A DNA stretch of 64,000 nt from positions 62,001-126,000 of the forward strand of contig NZ_NMVQ01000023.1 in the NCBI RefSeq assembly GCF_002250625.1. Direction: 5' to 3'. This document shows positions 33,520 through 40,599 of the stretch, piece by piece (within the stretch, counting starts at the first letter, position 1; each line of letters starts with the position of its first letter). The DNA is from Enemella dayhoffiae (GTDB lineage Bacteria; Actinomycetota; Actinomycetes; Propionibacteriales; Propionibacteriaceae). The notes beneath the pieces are model-generated. The model searched no databases and was not told where the DNA came from. It worked only from the letters and a program-made list of their open reading frames with translations. The position numbers were made by a program, and so were the translations under genes.

Positions 33520-33950
33520 GCGGGCACCGTGATCGGCACGGCCGCGGGCTGCGCGGACCGCTGGCCCGGCCGCGTCCCGACGGACCGGCCGTCCCGCTGG
33601 ATCGGGCCCGCAACCGCACCGCCTTCTTCGCCGAGGCGATCACCGAATCGGTGGCCAGGATCTCCCGGGTCTGCCCGGAGGCGCTGGTCCGGGTGCAGAT
33701 CGGCTGGGAGGAGGTGCCGCACCTGGCGGTCGCCTGGACCGGGCGGCAGGTGCCACTGGCCCTGGCCGTCGAGGAGACCGAGGACCGTCCCGCCCGGGTC
33801 GTGCTCTATCGCCGCCCGCTGGAGCACCGGGCGGCCACTCCGACGGGGTTGAAGATCCTGGTGCACCGCACCGTGGTCGAGCAGCTGGCCGCCCTGACCG
33901 GGCTCTCGGTCGAGACCATCGACCCCGAGGGCTACTCCGACGACCTCTGA
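33516..33950 (+). CDS. Metallopeptidase-like (PF06262 zincin fold) protein lacking the HExxH motif
   Basis: The 144-residue protein begins GHRDRHGRGLRGPLARP, the conserved head of actinobacterial PF06262 proteins, and contains RVVLYRRPLEHRA. The zincin helix reads KILVHRTVVEQLAALTG, so the glutamate and second histidine of HExxH are replaced. Catalysis by the classical zinc mechanism is not expected. ATG 33516 overlaps the previous stop. Role unknown. Confidence 0.72.
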   Translation: MSGHRDRHGRGLRGPLARPRPDGPAVPLDRARNRTAFFAEAITESVARISRVCPEALVRVQIGWEEVPHLAVAWTGRQVPLALAVEETEDRPARVVLYRRPLEHRAATPTGLKILVHRTVVEQLAALTGLSVETIDPEGYSDDL

Positions 33951-33989
33951 CGTGCGCGTGTCGAGGGGGACGACCCAGCCCGGCCGCGT

Positions 33990-33995
33990 TACCGT
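33990..33995 (+). promoter_or_regulatory. -10 box of the DUF3499 gene (leaderless)
   Basis: TACCGT ends 6 nt before GTG 34002. Confidence 0.5.
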
Positions 33996-34001
33996 CTCTG
34001 G

Positions 34002-34370
34002 GTGAGATTCAAGGGTTGTTCCCGAACGGGTTGCTCGGCCACGGCGGTGGCCACCCTGACCTACGTGTACGCCGATTCGACGGCAGTCCTCGGCCCGTTG
34101 GCGCTGCGCGCCGAGCCCGGCTGCTATGACCTCTGCGAGCGGCACGGCTCCAACCTGTCCGCCCCCCGCGGCTGGGAGGTGATCCGGCTGCCGGAGACCG
34201 ATGACACCGACGCCGAGCCGAGCACCGACGACCTGCTCGCGCTGGCGGAGGCCGTCCGCGAGGTCGGCTTCCGGCTGGATCCGCCGGCCCCGGAGCCGGC
34301 CTCCCGCAGCGGCGTGGTGCAGCTCGCCCGACGCGGACACCTGACCGTGCTGGCCGATCCGGACGCCTGA
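34002..34370 (+). CDS. DUF3499-family protein
   Basis: The 122-residue protein has the family head KGCSRTGCSATAVATLTYVY, with paired cysteines near residues 6 and 11, and a later CYDLCERHG, so a small zinc-ribbon-like fold is likely. Actinobacteria keep it just before manB (Rv3258c position). Its function is unknown. Confidence 0.82.
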   Translation: MRFKGCSRTGCSATAVATLTYVYADSTAVLGPLALRAEPGCYDLCERHGSNLSAPRGWEVIRLPETDDTDAEPSTDDLLALAEAVREVGFRLDPPAPEPASRSGVVQLARRGHLTVLADPDA

Positions 34371-34438
34371 TTCGGCACCGGGTCCGTTCGGGGTCCGGCC
34401 ACTGCGGCGGTTCGGGGTGAGGCGCGATCACGGAGCGG

Positions 34439-34444
34439 TAGGCT
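34439..34444 (+). promoter_or_regulatory. -10 box of manB (leaderless)
   Basis: TAGGCT ends 7 nt before ATG 34452 but only 4 nt before the in-frame GTG 34449, which favours the ATG. Confidence 0.5.
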
Positions 34445-34451
34445 GCCAGTG

Positions 34452-35852
34452 ATGCTGACCGAAGAGATCTTCAAAGCCAACGACATCAGGGGGCTGGCCG
34501 GTGGGCCGGACGCCCAGTGGGACGCCGAGGGCGCGTACGCCCTCGGGGTCGCCTTCGTCGAAACCCTCGACCTGACCAAGGCCGAGGGGGCTTTCGCGCT
34601 CGGGCGGGACATGCGGGTCACCGGCGAGGAGCTCAGCCGCGCCTTCGCCCACGGGGCGATGTCCCGCGGCGCCGACGTGATCGACATCGGTCTGGCCAGC
34701 ACCGATCAGCTGTGGTTCGCCAGCGGCATGCTGGAGGTGCCCGGCGTCCAGTTCACCGCCTCGCACAACCCGGCCACCTACAACGGGATCAAGTTCTGCC
34801 TCTCCGGCGCCCGCCCGGTCACGCCCAACCAGCTGATCGAGATCGCCCGCCGCGCCTTCGACTTCGAGGCCAAGCAGAACCGTCCGGTGGTCCGGGTCAC
34901 TGGGACCCTGCGCAGCCAGGACCTGCTGCCGGCGTACGCCGACCACCTGCACTCGCTGGTGTCCACCGACGGGATGCGGCGCCTGAAGGTGGTCGTGGAC
35001 GCCGGCAACGGGATGGGCGGCCACACGGTGCCGAGTGTGCTGAAGGGTCTCGACGTCGAGATGATCGGGCTCTACCTCGAGCTGGACGGGTCGTTCCCCA
35101 ACCACCAGCCCAACCCGTTGGAGCCGCAGAACCTGGTCGACGCCCAGCGCGCGGTGACCGAGCAGGGGGCCGACCTGGGCCTGGTGTTCGACGGAGACGC
35201 CGACCGCTGCTTCATCATCGACGAGACCGGCACGGTGGTGAACCCGTCCGCGGTGACCGCGTTGATCGCCAGCCAGGAGCTGGCCCGCGAACCCGGTGGG
35301 ACCGTGGTGATCAACACCATCACCTCCCGCACGGTGGTCGAGGTGGTCGCCGAGGAGGGCGGCCAGACTGTGGTGTCCAAGGTGGGGCACACCTACGTCA
35401 AGGCGGCGATGGCCGAGCACGACGCCATCTTCGGCGGGGAGCACTCGGCGCACTACTACTTCCGTGACTTCTGGCGGGCCGACACCGGCATGCTCGCCGG
35501 GCTGCACGTGCTGTCCATGCTGGGGCGTACGAGCGAACCGCTGTCGGAACTGGTCCGGCGCTTCGACCGCTATGCGGCCTCCGGGGAGATCAACTCCACC
35601 GTGGCCGACGCCCGGGCCACCATGGACCGGGTCGCCGAGGCGTTTGCCGGACGCGGCGAGGTCGACTTCCCCGACGGGCTGCTGATCACCGGTGACGACT
35701 GGTGGGTGAACCTGCGGCCGTCCAACACCGAGCCGCTGCTGCGGCTCAACGTCGAGGCCAGGGATCCGGAGTTGATGGCCGCGCTGCGCGATGAGGTGCT
35801 GGAGCTGGTTCGCGTGCCCAGCGCCACCACCGGAAAGGGAGCACATCCATGA
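34452..35852 (+). CDS. manB: Phosphomannomutase/phosphoglucomutase
   Basis: The 466-residue alpha-D-phosphohexomutase interconverts mannose-6-phosphate and mannose-1-phosphate. The phosphoserine loop is FTASHNPATYNGIKF, the metal loop VFDGDADRCFIID, the sugar loop GGEHSAHYYF and the phosphate-binding loop RPSNTEPLLRLN. It feeds manC. It is followed, with a 4-nt overlap, by a Trm112-like gene and a SIS gene, the same order as Rv3257c-Rv3256c. Confidence 0.93.
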   Translation: MLTEEIFKANDIRGLAGGPDAQWDAEGAYALGVAFVETLDLTKAEGAFALGRDMRVTGEELSRAFAHGAMSRGADVIDIGLASTDQLWFASGMLEVPGVQFTASHNPATYNGIKFCLSGARPVTPNQLIEIARRAFDFEAKQNRPVVRVTGTLRSQDLLPAYADHLHSLVSTDGMRRLKVVVDAGNGMGGHTVPSVLKGLDVEMIGLYLELDGSFPNHQPNPLEPQNLVDAQRAVTEQGADLGLVFDGDADRCFIIDETGTVVNPSAVTALIASQELAREPGGTVVINTITSRTVVEVVAEEGGQTVVSKVGHTYVKAAMAEHDAIFGGEHSAHYYFRDFWRADTGMLAGLHVLSMLGRTSEPLSELVRRFDRYAASGEINSTVADARATMDRVAEAFAGRGEVDFPDGLLITGDDWWVNLRPSNTEPLLRLNVEARDPELMAALRDEVLELVRVPSATTGKGAHP

Positions 35853-36043
35853 CCGATTCGACCGGGGTCGTTGACCTGGCGCCCGAACTGCTGGAGCTGC
35901 TGGCCTGCCCGAACTGCCACGCCCGTCTCGCCGTGGACCACGAGCGGGGCGAGCTCGTCTGCACCGGACCGGACTGCGCGCTGGCGTACCCGGTCGTGGA
36001 GGGGATTCCCGTGCTGCTGGTCGACGACGCCCGCCGAGGCTGA
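35849..36043 (+). CDS. Trm112-family small zinc-ribbon protein
   Basis: The 64-residue protein has LLELLACPNCHARLAVD, then CTGPDCALAYPVVEGIPVLL; this is the Trm112p/YcaR fold. Bacterial members are thought to support partner enzymes such as methyltransferases, but no partner is proven here. It is translationally coupled to manB and lies 2 nt before the SIS gene. Confidence 0.85.
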   Translation: MTDSTGVVDLAPELLELLACPNCHARLAVDHERGELVCTGPDCALAYPVVEGIPVLLVDDARRG

Positions 36044-36045
36044 TC

Positions 36046-37080
36046 ATGGTCGGCGAGCAGCGCGGCGACTTCGACGATTCGCGGCTGGACGACCCCCAGG
36101 CCCTGCGGCGCTCCGATTCGCTGCTGCGACGACTGGCCGGGGCGGGGGCCCGGATTCGGATCGAGCAGGAGACCTCGGTCGGCCCGTTGGCGAGCCTGGA
36201 ACCGCTGCGCCCGCGGGCGGTGGTCGCGGCCGGGACCGAGGCCCGGCTGGTCCGCGCGATGCTGGAACCGACCTGCCCGGTGCCGTTCGTCGCCTGGTCG
36301 CGGCACGGGCTGCCCGGCTGGGTGGGGCCGCTCGACCTGGTCGTCGCGGTCGCCCCCGAGGGCGGCAACCCCGACCTGGTCGCCACCGTGCACGAGGCGG
36401 TACGCCGAGGTTGCAGCCTGGTCATCGCCTGTCCGCCGATCTCCGCCATCGCGGAACATGCGGGCTCCCGGGCCACCACCCTGCTGCCCACCAGCACCGC
36501 CGACCCGCTGGCCGCGGCCGCCCTGGTGCTGACGGCGCTGAGCCGGCTTCAGCTCGGCCCGGGCCTGGACCTGGCGGGGGTGGCTGACGCGCTGGATGCG
36601 GTGGCCGAGGAGTGCTCACCGTTCGTCGACCTGGCTGCCAACCCGGCCAAGGACCTGGCCCTGGGGATGGCGGACGCCCAGCCGCTGGTGTGGGGCGGGT
36701 CGGTGCTGGCCGCCCGCGCCTCGCGTCGGGTCGCGGAAGCCATCCGCGCATCCTCGGGGCGGCCCGCCCTGGCGGCCGAGGCGGAGGAGTTGCTGATCGT
36801 GCTGGACGCTGCCCGGGAACGGGACCCGTTCGCCGATCCCTTCGAGCAAACGGTTTCCGACCACCGGCCGGTGCTGCTGGTGCTGGATGACGGGCTCGGC
36901 GGGGAAGCCGTGCACGTGGCCCGGAACCGGTTGCTGGCGATGGCCGACGGGCGGGACGTGCGCGTCTGCATGGTGACCCGTCACGACGGTTCTGAGTTGG
37001 CGCGCTATGCGGCGCTGCTGCAGACCGGCTGGTACGCCGCGGCGTACCTCGGCATCGGACTGGGCGCACCAGCGGACTGA
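36046..37080 (+). CDS. SIS-domain sugar-phosphate isomerase-like protein
   Basis: The 344-residue protein belongs to the group at the Rv3256c position, related to bifunctional phosphoglucose/phosphomannose isomerases. It has FDDSRLDDPQALRRSDSLLR at the start, a SIS-like core with VVAAGTEARLVRA, and a second half with PLVWGGSVLAARASRRVAEAI. It may bind or isomerise a hexose phosphate for GDP-mannose synthesis. The mannose-6-phosphate isomerase gene (manA) that follows in mycobacteria is not in this window. Confidence 0.78.
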   Translation: MVGEQRGDFDDSRLDDPQALRRSDSLLRRLAGAGARIRIEQETSVGPLASLEPLRPRAVVAAGTEARLVRAMLEPTCPVPFVAWSRHGLPGWVGPLDLVVAVAPEGGNPDLVATVHEAVRRGCSLVIACPPISAIAEHAGSRATTLLPTSTADPLAAAALVLTALSRLQLGPGLDLAGVADALDAVAEECSPFVDLAANPAKDLALGMADAQPLVWGGSVLAARASRRVAEAIRASSGRPALAAEAEELLIVLDAARERDPFADPFEQTVSDHRPVLLVLDDGLGGEAVHVARNRLLAMADGRDVRVCMVTRHDGSELARYAALLQTGWYAAAYLGIGLGAPAD

Positions 37081-37230
37081 CTCTTCCCGCCGGGCGGAAG
37101 CGAATGCCCCTTCGTGCCCGAGCGAAGAAAATCAAAGTTTTGATAACGGACCGCCCCAAAACTCTAATCTCTGCATTAGGGTCGAGTTCAGCCGGTAGGG
37201 GGCCGCATCGGGGATAGAACGGTTTCGGGG

Positions 37231-37928
37231 ATGCGTCAGCGCAACCTTTCGTCGTGTTCTCCTTGTCTCAACGCTCGCCTGCTGGGTGGCGTGGACCGGG
37301 GTGGGTCTGGCGCAGGCCGCACCAACCCCGACTCCGACGCCCGCCGTGGCACCTGCGCCCGCCACCGCGAAGGCCGGTACGCCGACTCCCACGGCGAGCC
37401 CCACCACCTCGACGGCCACCGCGAAATCGAGTCCCACTCCCGCGCCGGCGGCGACGTCCGCCGCCCCGGCGGCCGCGCCCGCGACGTCCCCGACGCCCGA
37501 CGTTCAAGGTGACCAACCCGAGCAAGGTGACGATCGGCAACGTGGCGATCAACGATCCGCTGCTCAGCAAGTTGGGGATCACCGTGACCTGCCAGAGCAC
37601 CACGCTGGCACCGGGTGCGCAGACCACCTGCACCTCGGGCACGTACACAGTGACCGCGGCCGATGTGGCCGCCGGTCAGATCCACAACGTGGCCACGGCG
37701 ACCGGTACGCTGCCGCCCCCGCCCGGTGGTGGCACGCCGCCGACGGTGACCAGCCCGCCGGCCGAGGTGGCGGTACCGACCAAGCCGCTGCCGGCTCCGG
37801 TCCAGCCGGTCCCGGTGGCCGCGCTCCCGGCGACCGGCTCCCCGCTGGGTGCGTTCCCGGCGGCCGGTGCGCTGGCCCTGTTGATCCTGGGTGGTTGGCT
37901 CGTCCGCCGGGGGAGGCGTAACGGCTGA
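37231..37928 (+). pseudogene. LPATG cell-wall surface protein with at least two frameshifts
   Basis: Three frames together make one protein. ATG 37231 (MRQR) shifts into a signal peptide ([20 protein letters not shown], then AQAAPTPTP) and a Pro/Thr/Ala linker. Near 37500 the frame shifts again into a DUF11/DUF7507-type domain ([19 protein letters not shown] ... [11 protein letters not shown]). The end is an LPATG sorting signal, a hydrophobic helix and RRGRRNG. The shifts lie in a GC-rich linker, so sequencing error cannot be excluded. With them, no sortable protein is made. It lies between the SIS gene and the citrate synthase pair. Confidence 0.65.
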
Positions 37929-37987
37929 CCCTGGATGATCGGTGGCCCGTCGCAGTGAGCTGCGGGCCACCGATTCTGTCTCCCCCC

Positions 37988-38123
37988 TGCACTTTGTCAG
38001 TTGTTCTGCCCTCCGCGGCGGACTTCGCCCCGCATCCCCGCCCCTGCGACGCCCCGCCCACCTGAATCTCCTTGGTGGTAATGCCCCGCTCGGCCCCAAC
38101 TTTGTCAGTGGTTATCCCCTCAC
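37988..38123. repeat. Two direct copies of a TTTGTCAGT repeat head
   Basis: ACTTTGTCAGT occurs at 37991-38001 and again at 38099-38109 (after CCCCA), each followed by a pyrimidine-rich stretch. The second copy is the left arm of the inverted repeat at 38102-38190. Together they mark the gap between two convergent genes as a repeat element. Confidence 0.45.
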
Positions 38124-38190
38124 CAGGCGGGGTTCGGATGCTCGGGGGAGGGTTGGGCGGAGCCCCAGAACTGGGGATAACCACTGACAA
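38102..38190. repeat. Perfect 18-bp inverted repeat, MITE- or BIME-like
   Basis: TTGTCAGTGGTTATCCCC at 38102-38119 is exactly mirrored at 38173-38190, with a 53-nt spacer. The arms extend with mismatches (CCCAACT against CCCACC). The right arm ends 6 nt before the stop codon of the convergent citrate synthase-like gene. The loop is long for a simple terminator; a mobile or dispersed palindromic element is more likely. Confidence 0.6.
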
Positions 38191-38196
38191 GGTGGG

Positions 38197-39378
38197 TCAG
38201 CTGCTGGGGCGTGGGCCCACGTACACCCCGCCGAGGCGGAAGCGCAGCGGCTCGGCGGCGTACTCCTCGATGGCGTGCGCGATCCAGCCGGCCATCCGGG
38301 CCACCCCGAAGATCAGCTCGCCGGTCTCCGGTGGCAGCCCCCAGCCCAGGGCGTACGCCGCCAGGGCGGCATCGCTGGTGGGGAACCAGCCGCGCCGCTC
38401 CAGCAGTTGCCCGCGGATCATCGCCAGCGGTTCGCCGACCCGGCGCGGGCCCTGCCAGCGCGCCAGCAGGTGCTCGGCGCGCGGGTCGCGGTCGCGATAG
38501 ATGCGGTGTCCGAAGCCGGCCGGCGGGCGTTCGGCCGCCAGGGCGTCGGTCAGCACCCGTTGCGGGTCGGCCACCGCGCCCGCGAACCACCGGTACGCCG
38601 CAGCGGGCGCCGACCCGTGCAACGGACTGTCGAAGGGGCCGAGTGCCGTGGCGAGCACCGCATAGGGGTTGGCCCGGGCACTCGCCGCCACCCGGGCCGC
38701 GGTGGTGGACACTGCCATGTCGTGATCGGCGAGCAGCACCAGCGCCCGGCGTACCAGGTCACGCACCCGCGCGCTCGGCCTCGGCCCGGCCAGCTGCTCG
38801 GCCAGGCAGTCGGCCACCGTGCCGCCGACCTGCACCCGCGGCAGGGCGTGCACGGCGAGGGTGATCGCGCGGGCGCCGGCGGCGGCCACTGCGGCCGGGG
38901 CCAGGTCACCGCGGGCCGGGTCCTGCAGCCCGGTCAGCTCGACCAGCACCCGCAACCGCGTGGTCATCGCGGCGTCGGCGGGCAGCCGCGAGGCCGCCGA
39001 CCGCACCCGGCGCAGGGCGCGCCCGTCCGGGGTGAAGTCGGCCGGTTGCTGCCACAGCAACTCACACACCTGCTCGAACCGATGCCGCCTGGCCAGTTCG
39101 GTCGCCTCGACCCCGCGGAAGTACAGCCGATCTCCCTCGATCAGCGTGATCGCGGTGCGGATGTCGTCGGCGAGCCCGGGGGAGCGGCGGGTGCGCTGTG
39201 GTCCCTGCGGTCGGGTGAGCGCGTCCACCTCGTCGAGTGAGAAGTAGCTGCCCCGCTGTCCCGGCAGCCGGCGCCGGGTCAGCACCCCGCGGCTGACATA
39301 GGCGTACACCGTCTCGGTGCGGATGCCCAGGCGGCGGGCCACCTGGGCCGTGGAGAGCATTCTCGGGTCCTCGGGCAT
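38197..39378 (-). CDS. Citrate synthase-family protein fused to an N-terminal MerR-like DNA-binding domain
   Basis: The 393-residue protein starts with a helix-turn-helix (MLSTAQVARRLGIRTETVYA, then YVSRGVLTRRRLPGQRGSYF; residues about 7-55). A citrate synthase-fold domain follows with the histidines in SPLHGSAPAAAYRWF and GFGHRIYRDRDPRAEHL, and an aspartate in WFPTSDAAL. The enzyme may still bind oxaloacetate and acyl-CoA, so it could be a metabolite-sensing regulator. It is divergent from a full citrate synthase, with three palindromes between them; one overlaps its own -10 region, pointing to autoregulation. ATG 39378 is preferred to 39360. Confidence 0.8.
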   Translation of the reverse strand: MPEDPRMLSTAQVARRLGIRTETVYAYVSRGVLTRRRLPGQRGSYFSLDEVDALTRPQGPQRTRRSPGLADDIRTAITLIEGDRLYFRGVEATELARRHRFEQVCELLWQQPADFTPDGRALRRVRSAASRLPADAAMTTRLRVLVELTGLQDPARGDLAPAAVAAAGARAITLAVHALPRVQVGGTVADCLAEQLAGPRPSARVRDLVRRALVLLADHDMAVSTTAARVAASARANPYAVLATALGPFDSPLHGSAPAAAYRWFAGAVADPQRVLTDALAAERPPAGFGHRIYRDRDPRAEHLLARWQGPRRVGEPLAMIRGQLLERRGWFPTSDAALAAYALGWGLPPETGELIFGVARMAGWIAHAIEEYAAEPLRFRLGGVYVGPRPSS

Positions 39379-39382
39379 GGGA

Positions 39383-39392
39383 TCAATATTGA
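39383..39392. promoter_or_regulatory. Operator-like palindrome 1 (TCAATATTGA)
   Basis: This perfect 10-bp palindrome overlaps the AATATT -10 box (39385-39390, minus strand) of the DNA-binding citrate synthase gene. Occupancy would block that gene's own promoter. Confidence 0.6.
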
Positions 39393-39397
39393 CCGAA

Positions 39398-39407
39398 TCA
39401 ACATTGA
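39398..39407. promoter_or_regulatory. Operator-like palindrome 2 (TCAACATTGA)
   Basis: This is the second copy of AATCAAYRTTGACG, 15 nt (start to start) after palindrome 1 and between the two divergent promoters. Confidence 0.55.
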
Positions 39408-39414
39408 CGCGCAA

Positions 39415-39424
39415 TCAATGTTGA
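39415..39424. promoter_or_regulatory. Operator-like palindrome 3 (TCAATGTTGA)
   Basis: The third copy, 17 nt after the second, ends 3 nt before the GACAGT -10 box of the plus-strand citrate synthase and so covers its upstream region. Confidence 0.55.
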
Positions 39425-39426
39425 CG

Positions 39427-39432
39427 GACAGT
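39427..39432 (+). promoter_or_regulatory. -10 box of the plus-strand citrate synthase gene (leaderless)
   Basis: GACAGT ends 6 nt before ATG 39439. Confidence 0.4.
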
Positions 39433-39438
39433 CGTGCC

Positions 39439-40596
39439 ATGACACAGATCCAGATCGCCCCACCGGGGCTGAAGAATGTCGTGGTCGCCGATACCGAGCT
39501 CGGTGACGTCCGCGGGGGCGAGGGCTTCTATCACTACCGGGAATACGACGCGATCGACCTCGCCAGGAGCCGCAGCTTCACCGAGGTGTGGCACCTGCTG
39601 TTCGTCGGCCACCTGCCGGACCCGGCCGAGTTGACCGCCTTCGAGCAGGAGATCGCCGCCGCCCGCACCCTGCCCGAGCCGGTACGCGAGCTGCTGCCGA
39701 CCGTGGCCCGGGCCGGGCGCGATCGGCATGCCCTGGCGCGGTTGCGCACGGCGCTCTCCCTGCTCGGCGCCGTCGACGGCTTCGAGCCCGCCTGGGGCGC
39801 GGATCCCGAACGGCTGCGCCGGGAGGCGATCCGGGTCGCCGCGGTGACGCCGACCCTGCTCGCGGCGATGCACCGGCTGCGCGCCGGGGAGCAGCCGATC
39901 CCGCCGCGACCCGAGCTGTCCACCGCCGCCGACTGGCTCTGGCAGCTCACCGGCAGTGAGCCGGACCCCCAGACGGTGGCGGCGATCGAGCGCTATCTGG
40001 TCTGCACCATCGATCACGGGTTCAACGCCTCCACCTTCACCGCGCGGGTGATCACCTCGGCGGGCTCCGACGTGGCGAGCGCGGTGTGCGGTGCGCTGGG
40101 TGCCTTCGCCGGGCCGCTGCACGGTGGCGCGCCGGACCGTGCGCTGGATGCCCTGGACGAGATCGGCGAGGCTTCCCGGGCCCGGGACTGGGTACGCCAG
40201 AAGGTCGCCGACGGCGACCGGATCATGGGCTTCGGGCACGCCGTCTATCGGACCGCGGACCCACGGGCGATGCTGCTGCGGGAAACTGCGCTCGAGCTGG
40301 GCGGCGAACTGGTCGAGCTGGCGGTGGCCGTCGAGCAGGAGGTGGTGGCCGCGCTCGCCGAACTCAAACCGGGCCGCGAGCTCTACGCCAACGTCGAGTT
40401 CTATGCCGGGGTGGTGATGGAACGCTGCGGGCTGCCCCGCGAGCTCTTCACCCCGACCTTCGCGGTGGCCCGGGTGGTCGGCTGGGGCGCCAACGTGCTG
40501 GAGCAGAACCGGTCGAGCAAGATCTTCCGACCCTCGGCCCGGTATGTCGGCCGACCGGCACCGCAACCGGTGCCGGTCAGGTCGACTGCTGGGTGA
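39439..40596 (+). CDS. Citrate synthase / 2-methylcitrate synthase
   Basis: The 385-residue enzyme condenses oxaloacetate with acetyl- or propionyl-CoA. It has DHGFNASTFTARVITSAGSD, the active-site histidine in GPLHGGAPDRALDALDEIGE, and the second histidine in GFGHAVYRTADPRA. The position of the third catalytic residue reads YANVEFYAGVV, with Glu where citrate synthases usually have Asp. The C-terminal arginine region SARYVGRP is present. ATG 39439 is preferred to TTG 39418, which lies inside an operator palindrome. Confidence 0.87.
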   Translation: MTQIQIAPPGLKNVVVADTELGDVRGGEGFYHYREYDAIDLARSRSFTEVWHLLFVGHLPDPAELTAFEQEIAAARTLPEPVRELLPTVARAGRDRHALARLRTALSLLGAVDGFEPAWGADPERLRREAIRVAAVTPTLLAAMHRLRAGEQPIPPRPELSTAADWLWQLTGSEPDPQTVAAIERYLVCTIDHGFNASTFTARVITSAGSDVASAVCGALGAFAGPLHGGAPDRALDALDEIGEASRARDWVRQKVADGDRIMGFGHAVYRTADPRAMLLRETALELGGELVELAVAVEQEVVAALAELKPGRELYANVEFYAGVVMERCGLPRELFTPTFAVARVVGWGANVLEQNRSSKIFRPSARYVGRPAPQPVPVRSTAG

Positions 40597-40599
40597 GGC

